From Armatimonadota bacterium (lineage in GTDB: Bacteria > Armatimonadota > UBA5829 > DSUL01): 64,000 bases of DNA. Below are positions 51,497 through 60,755 of this stretch, piece after piece (positions within the stretch are counted from its first letter, which is position 1; each line of letters opens with the position of its first letter). Under the pieces are notes generated by a model. That model had not been told where the DNA came from. It saw nothing but the letters and a program-made list of their open reading frames with translations, and made no database searches. The DNA is taken from NCBI GenBank assembly GCA_020846715.1, contig JADLDK010000026.1:1-64000 (forward strand), given 5' to 3'. The position numbers were made by a program, and so were the translations under genes.

Positions 51497-54400
51497 TTAC
51501 AATCCCAGCACAAAGCGCGCCAGGATAACAGGCGACACCCCTGCGTTTGTCTGGCGCACCGAGCTGATACCCGTGACCTGTACCCACGCTCCCGGAGCCT
51601 GAACCGGCGCCGTGCCGGTCCACACCCAGACACCTGTAGCGCCTGACCCATCGCGCAGTCCGCTTCCGTCGTCGAAGTAGAAGCCGTCAGCGCCTACTGA
51701 TTTTACCTGCCCGACGCTGCGGATCATCAATCCAACGTTGTTCAGGTCCACTGAGTCTGAGACCCCGGGCGTCTTTGAGTTGAAAGCGGAACCACCCAGG
51801 TGTGAGTGGCGCAGAATAAGTGGGCGCAGAGGTGTGGTGGGTGAGCCTGGAGTGACAATGCAGTCCACCAGACGACGTTCGCCGTCAATCAGCGCAAGCC
51901 GTCCACTGACCTGTGCCATCCGATCTGCGGAAATTGCTACTGGTGAGTCCACTCTGATTCCTGAGGCCCGGCTGTCATCCTCAATGTAAAATCGGCCCGG
52001 AAAGACCGCTGTGACAACTTTTGGCGTCAGCGACACAGCCTCACCGTCATCCAGAGCCTTGGCCTGCGCTATGGTCGCCAACTGGGAAACGACGCTCACG
52101 CCCGGCGAGCTCAGGACAGCAGACGTGAGGTACTGGTTGTTGACTGCGCGCACGGAGACATAGTAGGTGTGTCCCTGCTGCAGCGTTAGTCCCGCAATCG
52201 CCGCGGACGTATCCGTTCCTGCGTCTGTCCAGCCTTTGATATCCGAGAGACCCGCAGCGCTGCCAACAGCGTACTCAAAGCGCAGTATTCCGCTCTCCGG
52301 ATCCGATCCTGCCCACTGCGCATTTAGCGTGGTGAGCGACGTAGTGTAGGTCTCATCTGAGACAGACGTCATAACCGGCGGTGTAGAGTCACTGCTCTTC
52401 AGAACCCATTTCACCGCGTCCGCGCTCACGTAACGTGTGTCCGCGGAAAGATTGGTCAACTCGACATAACCCGCCGTGCCCGCCGCAAAGGGCAGATTTT
52501 CACCGATAAGGAACCAGCCACCTTGATTGGGTGTGTCGGAGTTCTGATTCTGCACGCTCGTGACCTGCCCGCCGTCGTAGTGAACTGTGTAGGGCGCGGA
52601 GCTGTTGCGGTTCTGCCCCATCTGATAGTACGCGTACACGTCGTACAGTCCCGCGGCTGGAAGGTTCGGCCGCCACGTACAGGAGCGCGTCGGGCTGGCT
52701 GGCGGTACGGTTCCACTACCGCTTGTGTACAGATAGTCCGCCCCGATTTTCGGAACAGACGCGCTGGCCCCAACGCTCCACGAACCACTTGGTGACGTGT
52801 CCTGCCATCCCGGGTCGGAGTTGTCAACCAGGTACTCCACCGGGATTGGCGGCGTTGTAAAGGTCAGGTCGCCTGATGCGCCGGCGCCATACGGGTTGGC
52901 GGAGAGCGCTTGATAGTGGTAGGTCTGATTCGGAATCAGGCCGCTGAGCGTAATCTGGTGTGTAAGTGTCAGATTTCCATTCTGCTCCTGTTGTCCGTAG
53001 GATACGCCCGGTCCATACTTTACAATCGAATCCGATGGTGCGGCAGTCTTCCACGTGATGACAGCGGACGTCGGCGAAGGCGCTGACTGAATATCGCTGA
53101 TTCCGGGCGGCCCGTACGTCGTAAAGGTGTAGTCACTGGATGTGGACGTCCCGCTTGGGGCAGTTGATTTTACGCGGAAGTGGTAGGTCGTGCTGGGGAG
53201 AAGACCCGTGAGAGCCATGCTGTGGGAGGTTACAGGCGTATTGTCTATAGATGTGCTCTGCCCGTAAGCCGCCGTTATTCCGTACTCCACTTGTGAAGAG
53301 GCTGCCTGGTCGGTAGTCCATTGGACCGTGGCCGAAGTGTTGGTTACCGAGTTGACACCCACTCCGGATATCTGCGGCGGCGGTGTGCCTCCCAATACGA
53401 AGTTTTGCTCCGACATCAGACCAGCCGTCACGGTCACGACCGCAGACTGATTCGGATATCCAGCTTTCGAGCAGGTGACCGAGTAGCTCCCTGGGGCCAG
53501 GTCTATGAAGGCATAGAAGCCCGTTCCGTCACAAGTCATCGTCCGGTTCTCTGGACCGGTCAGTGTGACGGTGGCGCCGTCCGCCCAGTCTCCAGTTGAC
53601 TGAATCGTAGCTGTGCCCATCAAGTGCCCTTTGGTCGGATTGGTTTTCCATGGCATTGCGGGCAGGTCTTCCCAGGTCGGAGTAACCTGGGAGACGAGCG
53701 ACGGGCTGAAGTTGTCCCATGTTCCGCCGTTGTAAGGCACGCGGTAGGAGTAGCCGCTGAAGCCATCCGCGTAGTTACCGGCGGGCGAAGGGTTGCGTGT
53801 CATCTGGAGCTGGAGGATAGCATTGGAGAGTGAGTTGAGATATATCCCCGGGCCAATGACCATCTGCCTGTTGGCTTTGCGGTCTTTCTCGAAGTTCATC
53901 CAGCGGATATAGTCGTTTGGCAGCGATGCGTTGTTGTAGTACGTCATCGGTACTGCAAAGTCCAGAATGCCTTCCTGGAGCCACGAGTCCCAGTCAGAGT
54001 AAACTTCGTAGTAGGGGCGGGTATTCATAAATGCAGCGCGAGTGGAAGCGACGGGGGAGGGGTTCCACGTCACAACTGAGGCGGACTGCTTCACCCAGGG
54101 CTTGTATTTCTGAATGTTCGCATAGACTTTGCGCACAACGGAGGTGACCTGGTCACGGCGCCACTGGCTGAACTGTGGGTCTGACGGTGACGGCTGCCCA
54201 GTGCGTCCGAATCGCTCGTTGAACCGCGCAACGCTCACCGGATTGTAACCCTGGTTCCCTCCCGTAAAGCGGATGTAGTCGTAATGCAGGCCGTCAATGT
54301 CGAAGTTGCGCACCAGATCCATGCACACATCAACAATATACTGCTCGCACTTCGGGTGTCCCGGATCGAAGGCTTTGTCGTCGGTCTCGTTACCGTTGTT

Positions 54401-54880
54401 GTCCAGTGTCACCCAGTAGTTGTCCAGATCTGCCGGGTTGTTGTGCTGATAATAGACCGGTGAGGCAGTCGCGCCGCTGGCGGTGGCAAAAGTGACAATC
54501 CAGCAGTGCACTTCGATGCGTTTCTTGCCGCCGGTGGTGTCGTGGGCCGCGTTGATCATCGCCTGAAGCGCGTTGTAGTTCGCAGGAGAAAGACCAGAGA
54601 AGTACGGTTCGCCCATTCCTGACGGATAGCACACATCGGCGCGTCGGCGGACCTGAACAATTACGGCATTACAGTTTGTGTTGCGGATGACCCCTTTGTT
54701 GTTGGGATCGCCAACCTTTCCGAGCAGCTTTTCAACCTGGGTCTGGTTGAGAAGCCCCGCGCCCCAGGCATCCACCCAGAATGCGCGAAACTCATCGGCT
54801 CTGGCGTCGCTGCAGGCCAGCGCCAGAACCAGCGCGCAGGCAAGCGCCACTGCTGTCCGCGATATGCGGCATATCTTCAT
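51497..54880 (-). CDS. Secreted GHL10-type glycoside hydrolase with FN3, golvesin-like and tandem OB-like modules
   Basis: A 1127-residue secreted protein. Signal peptide 1-29. GHL10/DUF187 barrel (about 30-420): EFRAFWVDAWGAGLLNQTQVEKLL, NCNAVIVQVRRRADVCYPSG, DIDGLHYDYIRFTG, LDFAVPMTYYNN. Then a carboxypeptidase-regulatory-like domain (GDWADGATVTLTGPENRTMTCDGTGFYAFIDLAPGSYSVTCSKAGY), two FN3 domains, a golvesin/Xly-like domain (VDNSDPGWQDTSPSGSWSVG), a third FN3 and the tandem OB-like module. ATG 54880 is chosen because GAGGAG (54888-54893) is 7 nt before it. Divergent from the GH144-like operon. Confidence 0.87.
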   Translation of the reverse strand: MKICRISRTAVALACALVLALACSDARADEFRAFWVDAWGAGLLNQTQVEKLLGKVGDPNNKGVIRNTNCNAVIVQVRRRADVCYPSGMGEPYFSGLSPANYNALQAMINAAHDTTGGKKRIEVHCWIVTFATASGATASPVYYQHNNPADLDNYWVTLDNNGNETDDKAFDPGHPKCEQYIVDVCMDLVRNFDIDGLHYDYIRFTGGNQGYNPVSVARFNERFGRTGQPSPSDPQFSQWRRDQVTSVVRKVYANIQKYKPWVKQSASVVTWNPSPVASTRAAFMNTRPYYEVYSDWDSWLQEGILDFAVPMTYYNNASLPNDYIRWMNFEKDRKANRQMVIGPGIYLNSLSNAILQLQMTRNPSPAGNYADGFSGYSYRVPYNGGTWDNFSPSLVSQVTPTWEDLPAMPWKTNPTKGHLMGTATIQSTGDWADGATVTLTGPENRTMTCDGTGFYAFIDLAPGSYSVTCSKAGYPNQSAVVTVTAGLMSEQNFVLGGTPPPQISGVGVNSVTNTSATVQWTTDQAASSQVEYGITAAYGQSTSIDNTPVTSHSMALTGLLPSTTYHFRVKSTAPSGTSTSSDYTFTTYGPPGISDIQSAPSPTSAVITWKTAAPSDSIVKYGPGVSYGQQEQNGNLTLTHQITLSGLIPNQTYHYQALSANPYGAGASGDLTFTTPPIPVEYLVDNSDPGWQDTSPSGSWSVGASASVPKIGADYLYTSGSGTVPPASPTRSCTWRPNLPAAGLYDVYAYYQMGQNRNSSAPYTVHYDGGQVTSVQNQNSDTPNQGGWFLIGENLPFAAGTAGYVELTNLSADTRYVSADAVKWVLKSSDSTPPVMTSVSDETYTTSLTTLNAQWAGSDPESGILRFEYAVGSAAGLSDIKGWTDAGTDTSAAIAGLTLQQGHTYYVSVRAVNNQYLTSAVLSSPGVSVVSQLATIAQAKALDDGEAVSLTPKVVTAVFPGRFYIEDDSRASGIRVDSPVAISADRMAQVSGRLALIDGERRLVDCIVTPGSPTTPLRPLILRHSHLGGSAFNSKTPGVSDSVDLNNVGLMIRSVGQVKSVGADGFYFDDGSGLRDGSGATGVWVWTGTAPVQAPGAWVQVTGISSVRQTNAGVSPVILARFVLGL

Positions 54881-55002
54881 ATCCATTCTCCTCTTGTCGC
54901 ACAGGCGCGGGCTGCAGATGCCAAAGGATTGCCAGAAAAGCGCCAGATACCAACCGTTGTCCCATATCTACTATAAGGCTCTCAGGCTCTTTTAGTCAAT
55001 AG

Positions 55003-55016
55003 TGAAACCGATTTCG
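55003..55016. promoter_or_regulatory. Degenerate LacI-type operator
   Basis: TGAAACCGATTTCG fits TGnAAnCGnTTnCA except the last base. Nearest to the leftward GHL10 gene, 123 nt upstream of its start. Confidence 0.4.
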
Positions 55017-55123
55017 CACCGTCCTTCCCCGTAGCCAGTCACCGGTCCGAAAAATCCGCAAAAGTTTGCAAACGACCCTCTTGCGCGGACAGGGAAAGTG
55101 TGAGACAATGCTAACGTCGCTTG

Positions 55124-55137
55124 TGGGAGCGCTCCCA
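55124..55137. promoter_or_regulatory. Perfect LacI-type operator 1
   Basis: TGGGAGCGCTCCCA, a perfect 14-bp palindrome with the central CG and flanking TG/CA typical of LacI/CcpA family sites. It recurs identically 122 bp further on. Confidence 0.75.
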
Positions 55138-55155
55138 TAGACGGCGGAAGAGCGT

Positions 55156-55183
55156 CTCTGTGAGAGGAGGTGCTTTCACAGAG
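55156..55183 (+). repeat. Hairpin masking a Shine-Dalgarno-like sequence
   Basis: CTCTGTGA 55156-55163 pairs perfectly with TCACAGAG 55176-55183; GAGGAGG lies in the loop. The associated GTG 55170 would start an extended frame with an unlikely N-terminus. Confidence 0.4.
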
Positions 55184-55234
55184 GGGCGCAGTGATCTCTC
55201 ATTCTGGCTTCAGGCGTGAGGCTGGTCGCCTTGC

Positions 55235-55248
55235 GGGAAACGCTTACT
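55235..55248. promoter_or_regulatory. Degenerate LacI-type operator
   Basis: GGGAAACGCTTACT fits all specified inner positions of TGnAAnCGnTTnCA and fails only at the two outermost. Confidence 0.4.
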
Positions 55249-55258
55249 GTATTTGTCG

Positions 55259-55272
55259 TGGGAGCGCTCCCA
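55259..55272. promoter_or_regulatory. Perfect LacI-type operator 2
   Basis: TGGGAGCGCTCCCA again, ending 44 nt before the start codon of the GH144-like gene, where bound repressor would block transcription. Confidence 0.75.
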
Positions 55273-55316
55273 AATATCTTGGAGTATGGGTGGCCAGGTC
55301 GTCTGGACTGGCTGTT

Positions 55317-58079
55317 ATGAACAGAGTCTGGCTCTTGACAACAGCGCTGATGCTGATATGCTCTCACAATGTTGCCGCCAACCTCCTGGCCAACGCCGGG
55401 CTTGAGTCGGCAGATAGTGGCGCGCCGCCCGACCCGATTGGCTGGACCGAATACGGGCCGGACCTCACTGGTGAACGCTCCCTGACCCATGCCCGCTCTG
55501 GCGCCGCCAGCGCCAAGCGCTGGACCGGAGGCGACTTTCAGGAGTACGGATACTATCAGGACTTTCCTGTTGTCCCCGGACGTGAATACGTCGCATCCGG
55601 CTATCTGTTCAGCCCTGCGGGAGATGCGCTCTCAGGCTCCAGCTACGCCTGCATTCGCCTCGAGTTCTACAACGCGCAGAATCAACTCCTGCTCACCAGG
55701 CAGAGCCCGCGGCTGCACTCTGCAAACAGCGCATTCCAGAAGTATTCGACCGTGGCCGTGGCGCCTGGCCTGGCGTCGCACGGGCGCTTTGTGTACGGGG
55801 TCGGCGGGGGCGCCTCTCCACATCTTGGAGCGGCCTATCTGGACGATGCCAGCGTGATAGAAACGGATATCTCCGCGCTGGATGATGAGCAGTTTCTGGA
55901 CTTGCTGCAGCGGCGCATCTTCGATTTCTTCTGGAATGAGTCCAGCTCAAAAGGCCTCATCAAAGACCGCGCAGGCAATTTCTCACCCGACAGCTACACT
56001 CACTCTAGCATCGCGTCTGTCGGTTTTGGGCTCCCGGTGATCTGCATAGCTGAAGAGCGCGGCTGGGTAGGTCACGCCGACGCTTATCAGCGCGTTTACC
56101 AGACTCTTCTCAGCTTTCGCGATGAGCTGTACAACGATCACGGGTTTTTCTATCACTTTGTGAATATGAACACCGGCCAGCCGGCGCCTGGCAGTGAGAT
56201 TTCCACGATTGACACGGCGCTGTTCGTATTCGGAGCGCTTATGGCGGGTGAGTACTTCGCCGCCCGCTACGGGGATGATTCCCTTAAGCAGATAGCCGGG
56301 CAAATTTACGATCGCGTGGACTGGCCGGCGCGATACGCGGGCTGGAGCACCTATTCTGAATACATCATGATGGATTTGCTGGCGATGGGGTCCGCCACGC
56401 ACCCCATGCCCTCGTCCATCTGGAACATCATCAACAGGCCTTTGCGTGACAGCATCACCACCCGTCCTCTCGATCATAGTTATCCGCGCTACTTCTATCC
56501 GGTTCTGTTCGTCCACCAGTACCCGCACTGCTTCATCGATTTTCGCTTCCGCAACGATGCCTACACACCCATCTGGACCTATTTCGACAGCTCCACGCAG
56601 AGCACGATAACCAACAGACTCTACTGCATAGATCACTCTGTCTCCAGCGGTTCCGCGCTTCCGAAATTTCAAAGCTACGGACCCGATAGCTGGGGGTTGA
56701 CCGCAGGCGACAGCCCGGACGGCTATGAGGCAATCGGCGAGGCGGAGCCGAATCAGAGCGAGCCTCAGGGTTCGCGCGGCATTGACGGCACAGTCTTTCC
56801 GCACGGCCCCGGCGGATCGGTCATGTTTGCGCCGGACATCTGCGTACCGGCACTGCGCTGGATGTTTGACACCTACGGCGACAGAATCTGGGGGCGCTAT
56901 GGCTTCTCCGATGCGTACAACGTTGACAGGAACTGGTGGGGTCCGGACGTTATTGGCATTGATGCAGGTTCCATGTTCCTCAGCATTGAGAACTACCGTA
57001 CCGGCAGGCCGTGGCGCTATTTTATGGCCAACTCCGGCATCCGGCGTGGACTGAGCGCAGCCGGATTCACAGGCCACCCGCAACCCTCCACCGACGACTT
57101 CAACGACGGCCCGGTCAATGCCTGGAACGGTGGATGTGACAGCGGCGTGACCTACGTTTCGATTCCCTACCAAAATCCGTGGGTCAACGGGCAGGCGCTG
57201 CGCGTCAGCTCCCAGCAGCCTGGCGTGCTTTGTTTCGGACGACTAGACCTTACCTATGACGACTATATCAGTTTCCATGTGCGCGGAGAAGCCGGAGGTG
57301 AGAGCCTCACTGTCAGTCTGCAGGATGCGTCCGGACGAATTGCTCAGGTCAACACAGGCGCGTATCTCACGGGAGCGCTGGTGAGTAATCAGTGGCAGCG
57401 CGTACAGATTCCGCTGGCAGACTTGGCGGGGCTCCACTGGCCTTCCATTGAACGCCTCACTTTCACGCTCAGCGCGCCGTCATCAGCCGTTCTTATTGAC
57501 TCTCTCGGGTTCTACGGATCTCACCCGGACGGCGGAGCAGCGCCACTAAGCTCCATTGGCGCGGCGGCGCAGTTACCTGACGGGGAGTCTGTTTCTCTGT
57601 CCGGCCTGGTTGTCACTGAGAACTTCGGCGCTTTCTTCTACGTGGAGCAGGCGGACCGATCTGCGGGTATCAAAGTCGCCTCTCCTGCTGCTCTGGTTCC
57701 TGGAGATGTTGTCTCGATAAAAGCAGAGCTTGCCACCGTTGATGCAGAGCGCTCGCTTGTCAATCCCGTCATCACCAGAACCGGGCACGCACAGCCGCCG
57801 TTACCGCTTGGCGCCACTCCTATGACGATCGCCGGAGGAGCGCTACCTCTGACCGGGCTGCGGGTGCGGACCTGGGGTGTCGCTGGCGAGACGGTGGCGG
57901 ATGAGTTTACTGTTTCGGACGGAGGGAGGAGCCTGACTATCTCCGCTCCCGCACTGCCAAAGCCGGCGCCCGGGCAGTTTGTCGTTGTTACCGGCGTGGC
58001 CGGAGCGCGAAGCGCCTCCGGTGCGCCTCTGCCACTCGTGAGAGTGCGCCAGGCCAGTGAGATTAATACCGCGCCGTGA
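55317..58079 (+). CDS. Secreted GH144-like glucanase (glycoamylase-like, PF10091 type) with OB-like module
   Basis: A 920-residue secreted protein, signal peptide 1-24 (VWLLTTALMLICSHNVAA). Residues 25-180 are a carbohydrate-binding-like jelly roll (NLLANAGLESADSGAPPDPIGWTEY). The alpha/alpha barrel (about 190-620) has the glycoamylase pattern: LDLLQRRIFDFFWNESSSKGLIKDR, EISTIDTALFVFGALMAGEYFA, SYGPDSWGLTAGDSPDGYEAIGEAEPN, GTVFPHGPGGSVMFAPDICVPALRWMFD and GRYGFSDAYNVDRNWWGPDVIGIDAGSMFLSIENYRTG. This is the type of endo-beta-1,2-glucanases. A CBM11-like segment and the tandem OB-like module follow. ATG 55317 chosen; ribosome binding site weak. First gene of the rightward locus. Confidence 0.87.
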   Translation: MNRVWLLTTALMLICSHNVAANLLANAGLESADSGAPPDPIGWTEYGPDLTGERSLTHARSGAASAKRWTGGDFQEYGYYQDFPVVPGREYVASGYLFSPAGDALSGSSYACIRLEFYNAQNQLLLTRQSPRLHSANSAFQKYSTVAVAPGLASHGRFVYGVGGGASPHLGAAYLDDASVIETDISALDDEQFLDLLQRRIFDFFWNESSSKGLIKDRAGNFSPDSYTHSSIASVGFGLPVICIAEERGWVGHADAYQRVYQTLLSFRDELYNDHGFFYHFVNMNTGQPAPGSEISTIDTALFVFGALMAGEYFAARYGDDSLKQIAGQIYDRVDWPARYAGWSTYSEYIMMDLLAMGSATHPMPSSIWNIINRPLRDSITTRPLDHSYPRYFYPVLFVHQYPHCFIDFRFRNDAYTPIWTYFDSSTQSTITNRLYCIDHSVSSGSALPKFQSYGPDSWGLTAGDSPDGYEAIGEAEPNQSEPQGSRGIDGTVFPHGPGGSVMFAPDICVPALRWMFDTYGDRIWGRYGFSDAYNVDRNWWGPDVIGIDAGSMFLSIENYRTGRPWRYFMANSGIRRGLSAAGFTGHPQPSTDDFNDGPVNAWNGGCDSGVTYVSIPYQNPWVNGQALRVSSQQPGVLCFGRLDLTYDDYISFHVRGEAGGESLTVSLQDASGRIAQVNTGAYLTGALVSNQWQRVQIPLADLAGLHWPSIERLTFTLSAPSSAVLIDSLGFYGSHPDGGAAPLSSIGAAAQLPDGESVSLSGLVVTENFGAFFYVEQADRSAGIKVASPAALVPGDVVSIKAELATVDAERSLVNPVITRTGHAQPPLPLGATPMTIAGGALPLTGLRVRTWGVAGETVADEFTVSDGGRSLTISAPALPKPAPGQFVVVTGVAGARSASGAPLPLVRVRQASEINTAP

Positions 58080-58147
58080 CCGCGGTCGCTGCGCGGTATC
58101 CTGTTTGGAAGTATCTTCGACACTCTATCGAAAAAAGGAGACATCGC

Positions 58148-59827
58148 ATGAGAAGCTGCACTTGGCTGACGCTGGGACTCCTCAGTTGTATGCTAGCACC
58201 GGCGGCTCTGCCGGCGCAGAACCTGCTGTTGAATCCCAGCTTTGAAATCGACCCTGTTGAGGACGGCATCGCGCCTGGGTGGGCCAAGTATCGTTCGGGA
58301 GATGGAATGGACGGCTGGTTGAAACCGTGGAGCGGGCCGGACTCAGACTGGGTCGCTGTGGCAGGCCAGTGGGCGCCGGGACAGTGGGTGCTCTGGGGCC
58401 AGAGTGTTCCGTGCACACCTGGCAAGAATGTCACTTTTCGCATCTGGTCGGGAGGTTATCCGGGCTTCACCGGTTCAACATCGGCGAAGCTGGAGTTCTA
58501 CTATCCCAATCAGGAAGGCGGTTCTATGGCGATTTCCACCGCCGAAAGCTCGATCATCACCGGTACGCACCCGTGGAGCCTGCAGGAGATAAGCGCCACT
58601 GTTCCGGCGCAGGCGGCGCGTGTCCGGGCTATGGGCTGGATCCAGGGCGCCGCCGCAAGTCCGGCCACTGGAAGCGCCAAGTTCGACGATGCGTATCTGG
58701 AGACTTCCAGCATACCTGCCATGGTGACGCCTGGGGAGGCGAAGGGTCTTGCGGACAACACGCAGGTCTGGCTGAAATGGCCGGTGGTCGTGCGTGATAA
58801 CGGCAGCGACACGGCCCACACAGACTGCTACGTCACAGGGTATCATCGCGAAGGCACGGTACGTGTTACCTCTAACAGTCCCATTTATAGCAACGGCGCA
58901 CCTGTCGCGGTCAGACTTGGTGCGATGCTGCACGTGGTTGGAACGGTCACAACGGTCAACGCAGAGAAGGTGGTTCAGGCTTCGGACGTCGTGCCCACTA
59001 ACTGGGATGGCCCGTGGCCGAAAGCCATTACGATGAATACCCGGTCTATGTCCCTCCTGCCGGATACCTCAGGCCTGATTGCGCGGTTGGTCGGTAATGT
59101 CAGCTGGGTATCGGGTGACAAGACCTTCTTCTATCTGGACGACGGCGCCAATGTCCCGGCGGAGGGCGCAAAGACCGGGATAAAGGTCTACCACACAGCC
59201 AGCCCGGACGACTATCCACAAATCGGTGACACGGTGTCCGCTACCGGCATTGTGTGGACAGAGCAGGGTGCAGACAGCAAGACCTACTACAACCTGACCA
59301 CGCGCAAATCATCAGACTTCGCCGTGCTCAATATTGGCAGTGGTGGCGTCGGACGTAATCTCCTGCTGACCCCGGGATTTGAGTCAGGATCGGAAGCCTG
59401 GACCCTTCCAGATTCCAGCGTAGCTCCAGAGGCCTGGGCGGCCCTCAACGGCGCCAAAGGGATGGCGTTCTACACCTGGGATTCCTACACAGATATTTCG
59501 TTCCATCAGACAGTTCCAAACATTGTGCCGGGCGCAACCTACGAATTCAGCGCTCAGCTCAAAGAAGAACCGAACCATATCGGGACTATCAAAATGATTA
59601 TCGAATGGCTCGACTCTTCCAACAACCCCATCGTTCCCTCAGCGGATCTGACCGTTGATCCGCCGGACAACTGGGGCAAGTTCATCCTGAGCGCTGTCGC
59701 TCCTGCGGGCGCAGCTTCGGCGAACTTCACCTTCGCCGATACCAATCATTCACCAAATCTGGAAAATCCGAATCTCCAGGCGGTGATGGTGGACGATACG
59801 GTAGCAAAGATAACGGCAATGCCGTAA
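58148..59827 (+). CDS. Secreted carbohydrate-binding protein with OB-like module, no catalytic domain seen
   Basis: A 559-residue secreted protein, signal peptide 1-24. An N-terminal CBM4/9-like jelly roll (QNLLLNPSFEIDPVEDGIAPGWAKY), the tandem OB-like module (about 195-410: VTPGEAKGLADNTQVWL, DKTFFYLDDGANVPAEGAKTGIKVY) and a second jelly roll (NLLLTPGFESGSEAWTLPDSS, TYEFSAQLKEEPNHIGTIKMIIEWLDSSNNP). ATG 58148 follows AAGGAG (58134-58139). It is 68 nt after the GH144-like gene and probably in its operon. Likely a glycan capture protein; this role is inferred. Confidence 0.8.
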   Translation: MRSCTWLTLGLLSCMLAPAALPAQNLLLNPSFEIDPVEDGIAPGWAKYRSGDGMDGWLKPWSGPDSDWVAVAGQWAPGQWVLWGQSVPCTPGKNVTFRIWSGGYPGFTGSTSAKLEFYYPNQEGGSMAISTAESSIITGTHPWSLQEISATVPAQAARVRAMGWIQGAAASPATGSAKFDDAYLETSSIPAMVTPGEAKGLADNTQVWLKWPVVVRDNGSDTAHTDCYVTGYHREGTVRVTSNSPIYSNGAPVAVRLGAMLHVVGTVTTVNAEKVVQASDVVPTNWDGPWPKAITMNTRSMSLLPDTSGLIARLVGNVSWVSGDKTFFYLDDGANVPAEGAKTGIKVYHTASPDDYPQIGDTVSATGIVWTEQGADSKTYYNLTTRKSSDFAVLNIGSGGVGRNLLLTPGFESGSEAWTLPDSSVAPEAWAALNGAKGMAFYTWDSYTDISFHQTVPNIVPGATYEFSAQLKEEPNHIGTIKMIIEWLDSSNNPIVPSADLTVDPPDNWGKFILSAVAPAGAASANFTFADTNHSPNLENPNLQAVMVDDTVAKITAMP

Positions 59828-59839
59828 GAGTTGAGTTTT

Positions 59840-59882
59840 GCCAGCCGGGCAGACGCGTATCGCTTGCGTCTGTCCGGCTGGC
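59840..59882. repeat. 17-bp hairpin without U-tract between genes
   Basis: GCCAGCCGGGCAGACGC (59840-59856) pairs with GCGTCTGTCCGGCTGGC (59866-59882), one G-T, 9-nt loop. No T-run follows on either strand. It lies between the binding-protein stop and the PEP-CTERM start. Confidence 0.85.
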
Positions 59883-59951
59883 AGACGACGCCGGGCCGGC
59901 CGCTCTGTCTTCCACGGCCGGTTCGCTGACACAGAAAAGGAGGAAGGACAA

Positions 59952-60710
59952 GTGAAAAGAATGCTGTGGCTGCTTCTGCTGGTGCTTGGCGCCAGCCAGG
60001 CGGCCTTCGCATACGATCCCGTTTCCAGCATAAACGGGGTGACATTTCAGCTTCGCAGGTTCAATGACGACAGCGACTCTATCGTCACGACTGTGAATAA
60101 CTATCCGAGCTACATCAAAATCCAGGACTCAAAGCTCGATGGTGACGGAACCGGAGCGGAGTGGGCCAACCGGCATGCGTGGTTCTTCTCGAACGACGGC
60201 GGCGCGACCCGCTTCCAGTTTGCCAACCACACGTACTTTGAGCTCTTCGCGGACGTAACAGTGACCGGCGACGCGGCGGGAGGAAAGGACCACGAGGCAG
60301 GCTTCTTCTTCGATCTGAACGGGTGGGACGGCCAGATGATGGTCAACACCAACGGGCAGATCGCCGCCTTTGGGTATGTTCTGCCGTACTATGCCTTTCT
60401 GACTCCGTACTCAGCCGGGTCCACCGTGCGCATCGGAATGAAGTACTTCTACGATGCGGGCGATGGCAAGAACAAGATCAAATACTACGCCGGCAACGAG
60501 TCCAGCCCTGCTCTTGGTTTTGGAAACTCGGAAGACGGCATTATTGACGGCACCAATATCGGCGGCTACGGCCAGTTCCAGATCGCTCCAAATGTGGAGT
60601 CCAACTTCGGCCGCGCCGAGTGGGGCAACATTACAATCGTTCCTGAGCCTGCCAGCATACTTGTGCTGGCGTCAGGGCTGTGCGGGCTGCTCATTCGCCG
60701 GCGAAAGTAG
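59952..60710 (+). CDS. PEP-CTERM sorted exported protein
   Basis: A 252-residue exported protein. GTG 59952 has AGGAGG 8 nt upstream; signal peptide KRMLWLLLLVLGASQAAFA. The body (YIKIQDSKLDGDGTGAEWANRHAWFFSNDGGATRFQFANHTYFELFADVTVTGD, EAGFFFDLNGWDGQMMVNTNGQIAAFG) is lectin-like beta, as in other PEP-CTERM proteins. C-terminus VPEPASILVLASGLCGLLIRRRK. It is the third gene of the locus and may display binding sites on the surface. Confidence 0.88.
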   Translation: MKRMLWLLLLVLGASQAAFAYDPVSSINGVTFQLRRFNDDSDSIVTTVNNYPSYIKIQDSKLDGDGTGAEWANRHAWFFSNDGGATRFQFANHTYFELFADVTVTGDAAGGKDHEAGFFFDLNGWDGQMMVNTNGQIAAFGYVLPYYAFLTPYSAGSTVRIGMKYFYDAGDGKNKIKYYAGNESSPALGFGNSEDGIIDGTNIGGYGQFQIAPNVESNFGRAEWGNITIVPEPASILVLASGLCGLLIRRRK

Positions 60711-60755
60711 GCGCAAGGCTGGCCTACGTGAGGGTCAGGCGGTCAGCAAAGTGGC

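Noticed and set aside
55170-55316. GTG 55170 as start of the GH144-like gene
   Set aside because: The extension would place 49 residues before a good signal peptide and run through two operators; the Shine-Dalgarno-like GAGGAGG overlaps the GTG itself.
55983-57173. Long open frame (396 codons) on the minus strand inside the GH144-like gene
   Set aside because: It mirrors the codon structure of the real gene, gives an arginine/valine-rich product with no known motif, and has no start signal.
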